Source of the DNA: Platynereis dumerilii
Taxonomy: Eukaryota > Annelida > Polychaeta > Phyllodocida > Nereididae
DNA: 64,000 nt
Assembly (NCBI GenBank): GCA_026936325.1
Contig: JAPTHN010000019.1
Span: 13,232,253 to 13,296,252, forward strand
Direction of reading: 5' to 3'
A program made the translations under genes and the position numbers. Numbering within the stretch: the stretch's first letter is position 1; every line of letters begins with the position of its first letter. Shown here one piece after another: positions 46,577-57,699 of the stretch. The notes under the pieces are model-generated. The model did not search any database. It saw nothing but the letters and a program-made list of their open reading frames with translations, and was not told where the DNA came from.

Positions 46577-48553
46577 TTGAAGTTTTTCAGGATAAGGGAA
46601 CTTAACTGGCTACTAAGACACTAAGGCCCCTTATGCTCGGTGGAGGTTCCCTAGAGGGATTACAGAACTGTTTTTCTCAGCTTTTATATAATTTCATTGC
46701 AAAGTTTCTGTGTTTGTCATAATATTGAGATTAAATATAAATATCCTAATGTGTGAAATAAACAAAGACCAGATAGTGTGCAAGCATAGACTGCGCTTGA
46801 GCAAACCCACAATGCAATATGACAAGGTTTACATTCATTACAGCAAATATGAGCATTTAAACCTTCGGAAAAGCTTTAAATTACATACACAAAAAATCAA
46901 ACTTAATCGATCCATATAAGACCATAAAATATGCATTGTTAAACCGAGGCCTTCTGTTAACACCATGAATTTGGTGTATGCATCCACCTTCTTCAAAGAG
47001 TTCTAGGTTGCACACAGTGGCGTAACTGGGGGGTCTCGAGCGGGGGGGCACATGGGGGGGCACGCAATTCTCTGGGGGGGCACCCACTATACTAATTGTA
47101 TATTTTAGCCAGATTTGGAAAGTTCATATGGGGGGGCACCTGGGGGGGGCACAGGTCCAATATGGGGAGGGGCGTGCCCCCTCGTGCTCCCCCATAGGGA
47201 CACCACTGGTTGCACATCTGAACCCTGTGTTGCTGTAAGGTTTATCACTGGATTAGTCAGGTTGGTCGATCCCCTTTTTTTAAAACTTACATTGCATTTT
47301 ACCCTTTTTTCACATATTTTAATCATTCATATAATATTTGCAGCATATAACTGATTTGTTATAGTATCTTATATTGACACAATTTATTGGTTGTCTAAAT
47401 GTATCATATCATGCCACCAGTCACTCCAAAATCTTTTGGGGACAATGTCACTCGAATTACAGCTTAAGTGTTACTCACAATTCTGACAACATGTCAGTTA
47501 AACATGTTAAGTAATAAGTTACATGGGGCAGGAGACATTCATGTTGCTAATTCAGCACTGGCCAATCGTAACTTCTATCTATAAATTGTGAGTACATCAT
47601 TTTCACAATCAAAAATGACATTTTTGTCTGGTGCAGCTGAGACTGAGCCAAGGTCCACACCATTAGAATATGACCACCAATGGGGGCAGGTCCCGAACCT
47701 CCAACACTAGCTTCATGTATCAAATTAGGGAATCATCCGCCTGATTTAGTTTAAAATTAACGATGGTTTATAAAAGTTACAACTTGTCCCAGTCTCCCCT
47801 AGTGAGAATTAGAGTAAATTCTGGAATGCATGCAGCATTTACAGTACTATTAAATTTTTTGGGGTTTTGGAAGATTATCTATCTCATTGATAATTTTATT
47901 CAATTCAAACCAAAATTATTGATTTAGAGGCACTGAAAATCAAGTAATTATGTTTTGGTCTAGACCCCACCCCCTCATCCAACATCCTTCCAATAAACAG
48001 TTTGATTGTACATATATCTGAAACTTTGGCATGTATATCAAGGTATTTTCTTACAGAAAAATTGATGGCACATGCTCCATCACATTGTTCCAGCAACAGA
48101 ACTGTGCAGTCGTGGGTTTGCTGCTGCGCTTCTTGATTTGTCAGTTTTATCAAGATTATGTATGTGTTGGTAAAACAATGCAAGTCAGTTAACTGGTGTG
48201 TTTTCCTCAGTATGGGCTTGATGAACCAACGCGAAATGAAATCTGCAAAGTTTGTCAAACAAAGGATTTTCACCTTAGGCATTCTCACTTCTGTAATCCT
48301 TCTAAGGTGACATTCTTAGTAGATTTCATGCTCTGCAAGTGGATGGAACTAACATAAGTTCCCATAAGTACTTATGTTTGGCTGTTAGTGGATTCTTACA
48401 TGTAGATGCCTTACAGTTGTCATAAGTAGCCAAATGTGCTGTAAGGACCCATCTAAGGGGCCATGTCTACTAGTGTTATTACCTAAGTAACTCATAAATG
48501 GGTATTTCGTGTCTTACTAACCACCTTAGTTCCCTTATCCTGAAAAGCTTCAA
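46577..48553. mobile_element. ~1.98-kb TIR element with TA target site
   Basis: Termini TTGAAGTTTTTCAGGATAAG and the complement of its near-twin ending in GTTCCCTTATCCTGAAAAGC, each flanked by TA. The paralogous segment at about 41205-41245 lacks it, an empty site. It contains a hAT MITE and a 127-codon minus-strand frame (48288-47905) with no recognised domain and no DDE pattern that I can see, so it is probably non-autonomous. Confidence 0.8.
47015..47208. mobile_element. 194-bp hAT MITE with 8-bp target duplication
   Basis: Ends CAGTGGCGT and ACACCACTG are inverted with one mismatch, and are flanked by perfect 8-bp duplications GTTGCACA (47007-47014 and 47209-47216). Eight-base duplications and CA-GTG ends are hAT hallmarks. 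Interior rich in GGGGGGCAC runs. Confidence 0.9.
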
Positions 48554-49330
48554 TACTTTTCTCAAAGTTTAAATTTTGATTCAAATACAAACAAAAGGGT
48601 TACAACCCCCAGGTGAATTTAGCATTTTGATCCAATTTGGCATCAGAGACATGTCAACTGATGTCACAAAAATTGTCAAGGGCAGGGTTGGTCTGCAGTA
48701 GCATGCTGGACTGCCAATCGCTGAGTCCAGGGTTCGAATCCAGCTCTTGCCGGGTCACCTGGGCCTATGCCGGATGGCTGTTTCAATCATGATTTATCTG
48801 ATTTCAATGTCATTAGATGCCCATTGGGAAAGTATGTCTGGATGGATAATTGCAACTCTCTCTAACTAAAAGTCTATATATTGTCCTCGTATCTAGTTTC
48901 TCTCTTATTTTTTCTCAGTCTCTGTCCTTATCTGCCTGTCTGTCTTCCATATTGTCTTCCATATTGTCTTGGGAACAAAGGAATACTTCAGCAGATGTGG
49001 CATATCTTCATATATCAATTATGCACTGGCGAGTGTCACATTCTTTGCATATACGATGCATTTACATGCTAAAGATGTCCTTGTTTTTGTTTATACCAAG
49101 TGTTGATGTTGTATATGTAGTGCAATAGGAAATTTCTCACTTTCACTGAAAGGCTTTGTTTAAATCTCTCTTTGACAATACAAATATAGCAACATACATA
49201 AAATTTTGGTCTAAGCAACAATCTCATTAATTTTTAATCTTCAGGTGACATTTGTTGCAACTGAAAATGCTCATGACTGCATCTTAATATCAAATGGGAA
49301 TATCTGTTCTGACAATGTTACAACCTGAAC
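48554..49330. repeat. repeat segment C, copy 2
   Basis: Continuation of the copy interrupted by the 46577 element and by a SINE. Parallels 41225-41860, including CAGCAGATGTGGCATATC-like and GGTGACATTTGTTGCA words. Confidence 0.7.
48678..48795 (+). mobile_element. tRNA-derived SINE
   Basis: A-box-like GGTTGGTCTGCAGTAGC, B box GGTTCGAATCC, and body CCTGGGCCTATGCCGGATGG as in the 13400 SINE. The empty site is at about 41335 in segment C copy 1. Confidence 0.75.
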
Positions 49331-50935
49331 ACAAATAATATTTTAAGTCATTGCAATATCTAAACTCGACAATGAGATACAAAGATAAATCATATTCCCC
49401 ATCTGTGCAAGACGAAGTTTCACATTACTGCAGATTCAGTAAGTATGAGTTGCTATGTCTATTTTTCTCACTGTCTACGTAGCTTTTTCAGCTTACCTGA
49501 TTGGCCTATTAGCAAATCAAACGTCCTCCAAATCCTCAAGTTGAACATAGACAGCAATGAAAAACGTAGTATCCTGCTTCAGTGAGCAGCTGAGCTTTGT
49601 AAGTAAATCAGATTAGCAGGAAAACAAAGCAATTCCTGTCCCTCCAGACACATCACTGAGCTTTGAAACACGTTTTTATGCTATTTAAATTAGATTTATG
49701 CAACATAATTCAGTCCCTCAACCAATCACATGAACTATACGTGCTGGTTTTGACTATCCTTTAGCAGAAACTCATACTTCTTGAAATTGTAGTAATAAGA
49801 TTTCATATCTTTTGGAAAGATAAATCTAACTAACAGATCATTCAAGACTTTCATCAATGTCCCAGATTTACAAAATCCATATCAGTTGCAACAACATAAT
49901 CATAATCACAACAAGGCTGAGAAGTTTGCATTTAACTTTGTTACATGGGAAGTTGGGTTGCAATAGGACTCTGTTTTCTGTCTGAAAATGTTATCATATC
50001 CTATTCAGAGTCGTAAAAATATTGCATGCTATGCAGTATGCAGCTGTATATCTTTCAAGTATGGTTTCATTGGTATGGGGAAGGTATTCCAAGCAATTCA
50101 CTGACAACGGCTCACTGAGTGACGCAAATCAAAATGAAAGAGGTACAAGTGAAGAATAAAGACATAAAATAACAGGTGTAAATCGGTGTTTTGTTTCTAT
50201 ACTAAAGCCTTTGAGAGATGTTTATTGAAGAGGTGAGTTCAATAGCAGCTACAGTACAACCCAGAATAAAGTAAGAACATTTTCTGTCAGAAGTCTTGTG
50301 TTTACCTATTTTGTCCTCCTTTCTCCTCTCCACCCCAAATCTCCTTACAACTATCTTTGACTCCTCACCACAACTTTATCACATATCAAGCACACTATTA
50401 AGACAGCTGACAATGCAACTGCAATTAGAAAAGGGCCATCAGTGCCCACAACATGAAATAAATAAAACAACACAATGGGGGTGATGGAGTTTGAATTAAT
50501 GTTGCTTAATGCAAATTTAATGTAATTTTAAGGTAGGTAGGTAGTATCAAAGGTAAAGGCAAAAGGTGTGACGGGGTAAATGATTCTTCCTTTCTGGTAT
50601 ACGGTAATCAACTAATCATACTTTATTTTGGGTTGTACTGCATACCACGCCTAACAGAAACAAATTACATCAGTGGTCAGTTCAATCCATATAGCCATTA
50701 CAAAAATCCACAACTGCATTATTGGACAACACAAATTCCAAACGGATGAGGCCAGCCAGAATCTATCACAATGACAATCTCCTAAAATGATTTTATTGAC
50801 TTTGTTACGCCGCTCAGAAGTATTGTTAGTGTTTTTACGCCTCTGCAGCACCTGTGTGGGCTATATCGAGGCAGGCGATCACCGTATACTGATGAGATGA
50901 GAAGACTGTGAGTCTGGCACATACCCTATTAATTC
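49331..50935. other. diverged repeat DNA and intergenic sequence
   Basis: Part (about 50640-50790) is a worn copy of 40080-40200 (AGCCATTAC ... TTGGACAACAC). The rest has no recognised gene or element ends. Confidence 0.45.
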
Positions 50936-50939
50936 AGAG

Positions 50940-51107
50940 ATGCCCAGGGTCTTTCAGTTGCCCCAGCATAGAACACTGGATACAACGTGCCTCCATTTAA
51001 TGTCCCATGGGGTCGGACTAAAGTGAGTTCCCATGGTGAGACTTGAACCCACGCCCTCAAAGCCAGTTGACATGCGCACTTACCAATTAGGCCACGGGGG
51101 AACTCTG
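50940..51107 (-). mobile_element. tRNA-derived SINE, reverse strand
   Basis: Read on the minus strand: TGGCCTAATTGGTAAGTGCG (A box) and GGGTTCAAGTCTCACC (B box), followed by a short unrelated body. A different SINE family from the 13400 one. Confidence 0.7.
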
Positions 51108-51319
51108 CCGCTCAGAAGTAGGGAGAAAAACATTTTTTCCTGTTTGTTCCAGGCACGAAACTATGGAAGGGAGCACGGCAAAATGCTTTGTTTTGCTTGA
51201 CCAGTATCTGCTAAAAACATTGTTTGATCATGTAGTCTTCTCTAAAAGCTTCACTTAATTTTAAATCATTAGCTTAAGTAAAATTATTCATTTGATTGAG
51301 ACAAATATCGAATGATGCG

Positions 51320-51950
51320 AATAACTAAAATTAAGAAGCTGCCTAATCAGAACAATAGATCACAATGAACGATGCGCTTTTGAAGAACGAGCCAAATGAT
51401 GAGAAGTAATGAATGTCCTGCCTATTAAATGTTGGAAACCAGCATGCACTCATATATGTATAAATCTGGCAATAAGCACTATTTCAGAATTATCATCAGT
51501 GCTTGGATGTTATCTAAGCAGTAGCATCGATCGTGCATTTGAGAGTTGAAGTATTTTCTCTTTAGCTTCACTGGTCAGACATTGGTTGCTCGTTACTGTT
51601 ACCGTAAAACGGGGTAAAGTTGGCAATCCGGGGTAATGTTGGCATGCTATTTTGACCCACTTAACGGAAGAAATGCCAACTTTTCTCACTAACACTGGTC
51701 TCTTTGGCAAAGTTGCCATTTGTGTCAGTGAGGAAAAGTTGGCATTTCTGCCATTAAGTGGGTCAAAATAGCATGCCAACTTTACCCCGGATTGCCAACT
51801 TTACCCCATTTTACGGTACCACATTAGTCAGATAATGTTGCCGATTAGTCAACTATTCAATTTTGTAACCAAAAATGCATGTGACTTTTGCTTCTTGTTA
51901 GTTAAAAATACACTTGATGCATAATTTAATGTCATTCCCAATGAAATAAA
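51320..51950. repeat. diverged copy of unit B, with MITE insertion
   Basis: CTTTTGAAGAACGAGCCAAA, TTAAATGTTGG and TTGGTTGCTCGTTACT parallel 42.28-42.5 kb. It is interrupted by the element at 51602. Confidence 0.65.
51602..51816. mobile_element. 215-bp palindromic MITE, TA-flanked
   Basis: The two halves are near-perfect inverted repeats of about 85 bp (CCGTAAAACGGGGTAAAG and complement at the ends; GGCATGCTATTTTGACCC inside). TA on both sides. Other unit B copies have the empty site after CTCGTTACT. Confidence 0.9.
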
Positions 51951-52415
51951 CACTTGTGCTGCCCCTTTTGATAATTTTTTGAAAAAAGCAAATTGGAGTG
52001 GCAGGACAGTGTTCTACGGGATTTTTCTGCTTGCCTGCGACTTCAACCATATTTTACAGTCATGATGCAAGTCCCTGACTGGCCAATTTGTTAAAAGACT
52101 GATACCAGGCAAGACAGGGAATGGAGGTCTCTTGAAAACATTCCACCTTCTTCTATTACTCTCAAACGTGCAGAATTAAATTGCTTCATATGGCCCCAGT
52201 TCCTCTCTTGCTCTGAAATCTCAATTAAACATTCCATGGCATTATAATGGGAATAGACGTGAAGATGTTTTCCGCTTTACAATGTCATGTGTCTCAGTGG
52301 CAAATTTAAAATTGGCTTCTTTAAAATTTAGCTGGCGTAATTAAAGACAGAGGTTTGATTATCAGTCACACCAACATACCCCCATATGAATGGTTGCAAT
52401 TATGTATCTCTCCGT
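51951..52415. other. intergenic, nothing recognised
   Basis: No repeats or open frames of note between the unit B fragment and the inverted arm. Confidence 0.5.
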
Positions 52416-52650
52416 ACACGTACAGCCATGGCTGTAAGTTTTCACTCAGCAGCCAAGCTTCCCTGTGGTGCTATAATTTTGACTAATCATAACAAACGAA
52501 ATACTTGCTCAATCTTCACCAAAATTTCAGGAATTATAGTTAGAAAGTACTCGGAGGTGTTCTGATAAAAATTGTTGAATGGAATAATGTTACATAATAG
52601 CTGTGAGGTAAAATACTGAATTAGTTGAAATTTAAGACATAATCAGTTCT
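52416..52650. repeat. left inverted arm (~235 bp)
   Basis: Complementary to 58325-58580: AGCCATGGCTGTAAGTTTTC, AATACTTGCTCAATCTTCAC and AGGTGTTCTGATAAAA all recur inverted there. It ends directly at the minisatellite. Confidence 0.75.
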
Positions 52651-53335
52651 TGTGTTGCCTGTATGTAGCACTTGCGAACCAGCCAAAAACTTGCTTAACA
52701 AACTAACTTGCTTATGTTGCCTATACGTTACACTTGCGAACTGAGCCAACTTGCCTGACAAACCTGCCTAACAAACTAACTTGCTTGTGTTGCCTGTACG
52801 TAGCACTTGCGAACCAGCCAAAAACTTGACTGACAAACTAACTTGCTTGTGCTGCTTATACGTTACACTTGCAAACTGAGCCAACTTGCCTGACATACCT
52901 GCCTAACAAACTACAACTTGCTTGTGTTGCCTGTACGTAGCACTTGCGAACTGAGCCAACTTGCCTGACAAACCTGCCTAACAATCTAACTTGCTTGTGT
53001 TGCCTGTACGTAGCACTTGCGAACCAGTCAAAAACTTGACTAACAAACTAACTTGCTTGTGTTGCCTGTACGTAGCACTTGCGAACTGAGCCAACTTGCC
53101 TGACAAACTTGCCTAACAAATTAACTTGCTTGTGTTGCCTATACGTTACACTTGCAAATTGAGCCAACTTGCCTGACATACCTGCCTAACAAACTATAAC
53201 TTGGTTGTGTTGCCTGTACGTAGCACTTGCGAACTGAACCAACTTGCCTGATAAACTTGCTTATTATATTAACCTGATTTTGGTGTCTGAACATAGCACT
53301 CGTTGCTTGCGTTGCCTATATGTAGCACTCGTACA
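52650..53335. repeat. minisatellite, about 10 units, two alternating types
   Basis: Core GTTGCCTGTACGTAGCACTT occurs about every 60-78 bp from 52655 to 53311. Shorter units carry GAACCAGCCAAAAACTTG; longer ones carry AACTGAGCCAACTTGCC plus a doubled CCTGACAAACCTGCC. The types partly alternate, giving a ~135-bp higher-order period. No spacers are unique, so this is not a CRISPR-like array. Confidence 0.9.
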
Positions 53336-53567
53336 CAGTTGCCCGCGGATATTGAATACTGACAGCTTAAGTATGTCCCAACCAGTCAAGCTGTACTCTG
53401 ATGTGGCGCGCATTGGTTTAAGAGATTTGGGAAATGGACATGGTTCAAGTCAAATGATAAGAACAACTACTGGTCATTGATATATAGCGACTCAAAGACA
53501 TAGATTTAATCATTTTGCAGAATCAGACATTCGACTTGGCTCGGAAAGCCCGAAGGAGTCCCGCCCA

Positions 53568-54212
53568 ATGAAAGCTTGCAAAGGGAATGGTCACACTATA
53601 CGACAAAAAACACAAGTTGTGAAGGATTTCAAAGATGAATTTGATCTTGACGTTTTTCTTTTCACTGAGACCTGGCTAAAAGCAGATGACAGAGTTGAAA
53701 TTGGTGAACTGGAAAGAAATGGTAAATGTTTCTACTTGGGATCATCTCGTGAGGGTAGACCTGGAGGTGGAGTAGGATGCATTATAAAGACAGGCATTAG
53801 AGCAATGAAGAAAGAAAGCATGAAAACAAAGACTTTTGAGCACATGGAAATTCAGTTGCAATTAAATGGAAGAATTGTCACGATTCGTGTGGTGTACAGG
53901 CCAGAACCCTCTAAAAAGAACAAATACAGTTTATCAGAATTCTTTAATGAATTCACAAACTTCTTATCCCACTATCAGACTTATCACAATGAAACTATAG
54001 TAGTCGGAGACTTCAACTTTCATGTGAATAAACCAGACGATGCCAAAGTAATCCAATTTAACAACATTCTTGAAATGTTTGACCTTGTTCAACATGTATC
54101 TTCACCAACACACAAAGACGGAAACACACTTGATTTGGTAATAACCAATAAAACAACAACTCTCATAGATTGTGCTGTCAGTGACCTACTGTCGGACCAT
54201 AACTGTATTCTC
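53568..54212 (+). pseudogene. LINE apurinic-type endonuclease domain
   Basis: Recognisable EEP-fold motifs: LFTETWL (catalytic Glu), VVGDFNFHV (Asp/Asn), and the terminal LLSDHNCIL (Asp-His pair). The usual N-terminal Asn motif (LNARS-like) before residue 15 is not intact. The frame is then cut by the insertion at 54213. Confidence 0.85.
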
Positions 54213-54640
54213 TTATATCCCACAATAGGCAGTGAAGTTCTGGCAAAAAACCATGTGATTCACACCATGTGGTTCATCGTTGTGAACCACATGCATCTCA
54301 TTATCTGACGCTGTTATGCAAACAATGGGCTGTGAAGTGATGACGTTACAATGTTTTGATGCTCTGATTGGTCGATGTGGTTGCTAGGGATCTTTTTGCG
54401 GCCATTCAAACAAAATAGTGCCTCTTGAAATTATTAATTATTTTTACTGGAGGTCTATTTTTATTGTGGGATATAAATAAAACTTAATGGGAGTGTGGTT
54501 CACAGCAATGAACCTCACTCATGTCAGGTCTGCTGCAGAATGAACACTCGTCCTTCGGACTCGTGTTGTATTCTTCCGCGACCTGACATTCATGAGGTTC
54601 ATTGCTGTGAACCACACTCCCATTAAGTTTTATTATATAA
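54213..54640. mobile_element. composite palindromic insertion inside the LINE
   Basis: Part 1 has inverted ends TTATATCCCACAATA (54213) and TATTGTGGGATATAA (to 54476). Part 2 is a hairpin from 54477 to 54633 with ~50-bp arms (GGGAGTGTGGTTCACAGCAA and complement) around CACTCGTCCTTCGGACTCG. LINE coding resumes at about 54642 with IDINKGKNPQKK. Either one foldback element or two nested MITEs. Confidence 0.75.
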
Positions 54641-54641
54641 T

Positions 54642-56516
54642 ATAGACATTAACAAGGGCAAGAATCCACAGAAAAAGATTTCCTTCCGAAAGACCCGCAG
54701 CATAAACATAGCCAAATTCAAGAAAGACATTGAACAGCATCTGTCACAAAAACTACAACACCATAATCGATCAGTCTACTTGAACAGACTTGTGTCACTC
54801 TACAAATCAACTGAAAAGATTTTTGACAGACACGCCCCTGTTAAGACTAAACTTGTGACAGTGCGCAAACCCAACCTATTCACAAATCAAGAAATAAAGC
54901 CTCTGAAAAAGGAAAAGAGAAAAGCAGAAAAATTATGGAGAAGAACTGGCCTAGAAAAAGACTGGAATATTTTCCAAAAAAAACGAAATGCTCTCAATGA
55001 AAAGCTTAATCAGCTTAAATCAGACGATCTCAGGTGTAAAATTCAAGCCACAAAGGGAAATTCTAAGGCGATGTTCAAACTTCTAAATTCTCATCTCAAC
55101 AGAAAACAAGATCTGCCTCTTCCCCATCACACAAATGAAACAGAACTAGCGAATGATTTCAACAACTTCTTTGATGAAAAGATAAAAATCATCAGATCTA
55201 AATTAGATTCAGGAACCAAGATCACAACCGATGCCTCTCAAACCAACCTCAGCCACAATTTACATCAGTTTAAGTCTCTATCAGAACAAGAAGTTAAGAA
55301 ACTCATCACTGATATGCCTGTCAAACACTGCCAACTAGATCCAATGCCAACCTGGCTACTGCTTGAATGTGTTGATGAATTTCTGCCAATCATAACGAAA
55401 ATTGTTAATATGTCATTAACGCTGGGAGAAATGCCCCTTGAACTAAAGCATGCTCTGGTCAAACCACTTTTGAAGAAAGAAGGTCTTGAATTGATCAAAA
55501 AGAACTACCGGCCAGTCTCTAACCTTTCTTTTCTGAGTAAAATCATTGAGAGTGCTGTAATCAAACAGTATGTTGATCACCTCACTCAGAACAATCTTGA
55601 GGATGAAAGACAATCAGCATACAAGCAATTTCATAGCACAGAAACTCTGTTAACAAATATCCATAATGATGTTATGCTTAATCTGAGCAATGGGGAAGTG
55701 ACAATGCTAGTATTGCTGGACTTGTCTGCTGCATTCGACACAATTGATCATGGGATTTTGTTAGAAAGACTGCGTAACAGGTATGGGGTGCAAAGTGCAG
55801 CCTTAAGATGGTTCAAATCTTATATCTCTGAAAGGGCACAGTCAGTGATAATAAATGATAAAACATCAAGCAAACTTCCTCTTAGTTTTGGAGTTCCTCA
55901 AGGTTCCAAACTCGGACCAATCTTATTTAACTCCTATGTTGCCCCAGTCAGTGAAGTAGCACGTAGAAATGAAGTTCACGATCAGAAGTACGCTGATGAT
56001 GAGCAACTTATCCTGTCGTTTAAACCAACCTTTTTGTTTGAAGAAGATGCAAAACTGAAAAGAGAAAATTGTATTTCTGAAATAAGAAATTTCTTGCATG
56101 ACAACAAGCTGTGCAATAATGGAGATAAAACTGAACTTCTTCTGATTGGAGCACCAAACCAACTGAAGAAACTTCAAATGACATCTATCAATGTTGACAA
56201 TGTTGAAATCAAAATTGCCAACCATGTCCGCAATTTAGGAGTGCTCTTCGACAAAAATATGACCATGGAGAAGCAGATCAACAAAATGTGTCGTAGTGCA
56301 TATTTCAATTTGAGAAACATATCGAAACTCCGAAAAAACCTGAACAAAGAAGTAGTTAAAACTGCTGTCAACGCACTTGTCACTCCTCATTTAGACTACG
56401 GAAATTGGCTGTTGTATGGCACTGCTACCCAATTGATCAATAAACTTCAGGTTGCTCAAAACTCGGCAGTTTGTTTTATTGAGATTGAAAAAACACAAAA
56501 GTGTCAGCCAGAGTAG
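54642..56516 (+). CDS. LINE reverse transcriptase frame
   Basis: Long open frame (578 codons from 54780 and open upstream to 54642). RT blocks: NYRPVSNL about residue 241, LLDLSAAFDTIDH about 312, GVPQGSKLGP about 370, catalytic YADD about 403 (followed by E where T is usual), then the thumb NLGVLFDKNM. After KLQVAQNSAV, at about 56485, the frame shifts relative to the C-terminal domain. Confidence 0.9.
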   Translation: MDINKGKNPQKKISFRKTRSINIAKFKKDIEQHLSQKLQHHNRSVYLNRLVSLYKSTEKIFDRHAPVKTKLVTVRKPNLFTNQEIKPLKKEKRKAEKLWRRTGLEKDWNIFQKKRNALNEKLNQLKSDDLRCKIQATKGNSKAMFKLLNSHLNRKQDLPLPHHTNETELANDFNNFFDEKIKIIRSKLDSGTKITTDASQTNLSHNLHQFKSLSEQEVKKLITDMPVKHCQLDPMPTWLLLECVDEFLPIITKIVNMSLTLGEMPLELKHALVKPLLKKEGLELIKKNYRPVSNLSFLSKIIESAVIKQYVDHLTQNNLEDERQSAYKQFHSTETLLTNIHNDVMLNLSNGEVTMLVLLDLSAAFDTIDHGILLERLRNRYGVQSAALRWFKSYISERAQSVIINDKTSSKLPLSFGVPQGSKLGPILFNSYVAPVSEVARRNEVHDQKYADDEQLILSFKPTFLFEEDAKLKRENCISEIRNFLHDNKLCNNGDKTELLLIGAPNQLKKLQMTSINVDNVEIKIANHVRNLGVLFDKNMTMEKQINKMCRSAYFNLRNISKLRKNLNKEVVKTAVNALVTPHLDYGNWLLYGTATQLINKLQVAQNSAVCFIEIEKTQKCQPE

Positions 56517-56844
56517 GAAACAACTGCACTGGTTACCAATCACAGCAAGAATTCAGTTCAAATTGATGACAACTACATGGAAGGCACTTAACAATCAGGC
56601 ACCGCAATACATCCAAGAACTTGTTCAAGTCAAATCTCAACAAGAACATAACCTGAGAAGCAACCACAAGCTGCTGTTAGCAGAACCTGCTCCATGCAAC
56701 AAAAATAAGTTTGAAGATCGAGCATTTTCCTATGCAGCACCAAAACTCTGGAACACTTTGCCTGAAAAAGTGAAAACTGCACAAACATTAGATAGCTTCA
56801 AGAAGAATCTAAAAACCCATTTGTTTCAGAATTCCTACAAGTGA
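56485..56844 (+). pseudogene. LINE C-terminal domain
   Basis: In the next frame: LRLKKHKSVSQSRKQLHWLP, then RIQFKL, NLRSNHKLLL, RAFSYAAPKLWNTLP, FKKNLKTHLF and a stop at 56842-56844. This is the standard L2 C-terminal block, separated from RT by a one-base shift. Confidence 0.85.
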
Positions 56845-56925
56845 TCTGATCTGAAAAAGCGCTGATGAGCAGTTTACTGAAATTAGCGCTATATAAATCC
56901 ATATTATTATATTATATTATATATA

Positions 56926-57425
56926 TGATCCTATATTGTCGTTCATATGATAGCAATATTCACCAAAGTGTCTGGATGTGTCTGGAAGTGTTCGGTACAC
57001 ACCAAATTAAACATTAATGACAAAATTACAATTAAATACGCGACTCTAACGTTGCTTGATCGGGTTTTGCTTGATGTGTTTTTGGTTAGAAAAGTTGTTA
57101 ATTTCTGATGTAAGAATTAATTAGTGAATAGTTTTTCTTATTATTAAATTAATTTTTTTTGATAAAATTCCACATCTATGGAAAGCATTTGACACAATTT
57201 TCTTTCAAAAGAAGGATAGCAGTTATTTCCTACACCTACATAAAAATTCGCCATATTTAATGAAAAAAAAAACAGTTCCAGCAAAACCCAATGAACGGAA
57301 AATTCAACCATGTATTTTATAGTAATTTTGCCATGAATGCTTAATTTTATGTGTACACTACTCATCCACAAACTTTGGTGGCTGTTACTACCATGAGAAT
57401 AACATATCTAACATCATATTACAAC
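56926..57425. other. intergenic, nothing recognised
   Basis: A+T-rich DNA after the LINE tail; no repeats or genes seen. Confidence 0.5.
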
Positions 57426-57429
57426 AGCG

Positions 57430-57675
57430 CACGTGACTGACGTCATCCCAGCTCACCTTTTCTTTCAGCCTGCAATCCAACTCCTGCACTTTTCTCCGTA
57501 CCTCTCATACACCTGTATTCCTATTTTCTCCATACCTTTCATATTTGCCTCCTCTCCACTACCTTTCTCCTGCAATTTACTCCTCGATTCCACTGTTCCG
57601 TGGCATGTTATGCATCGTAGTTCGATTACTCCTCACCTTTTTTTGGTGGCGCCACCGTCGCGATTCCCGCCAAAA
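57430..57675. promoter_or_regulatory. cluster of CRE, E-box and E2F-like sites
   Basis: CACGTG (57430-57435) abuts a perfect TGACGTCA (57438-57445). GGTGGCGCCACC (57645-57656) is a 12-bp palindrome, followed by TTCCCGCCAAAA (57664-57675), an E2F-type site. CpG density rises here. It looks promoter-like, but no exon is recognised next to it. Confidence 0.35.
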
Positions 57676-57699
57676 CGATCCAGACAGTGCACAGGCTCA

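Larger units (their letters stand above)
53480..56925 (+). mobile_element. L2/CR1-like LINE
   Basis: Order: endonuclease (53568-54212), insertion, linker and reverse transcriptase (54642-56485), C-terminal domain (to 56844), 3' end GCGCTATATAAATCC plus a TATTA tail. The motif set LLDLSAAFDTIDH, GVPQGSKLGP, YADD, and RAFSYAAPKLWNTLP is characteristic of the L2 clade. The 5' end is unclear. It is not active as it stands: the protein is broken by an insertion and at least one frameshift. Confidence 0.9.

Noticed and set aside
47905-48288. 127-codon minus-strand frame inside the 46577 element as a transposase
   Set aside because: No DDE/DDD pattern, helix-turn-helix or zinc finger is visible, and the frame is too short for a Tc1-type transposase.
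52650-53335. CRISPR-like array
   Set aside because: Whole units repeat with no unique spacers, and the context is eukaryotic; it is a minisatellite.
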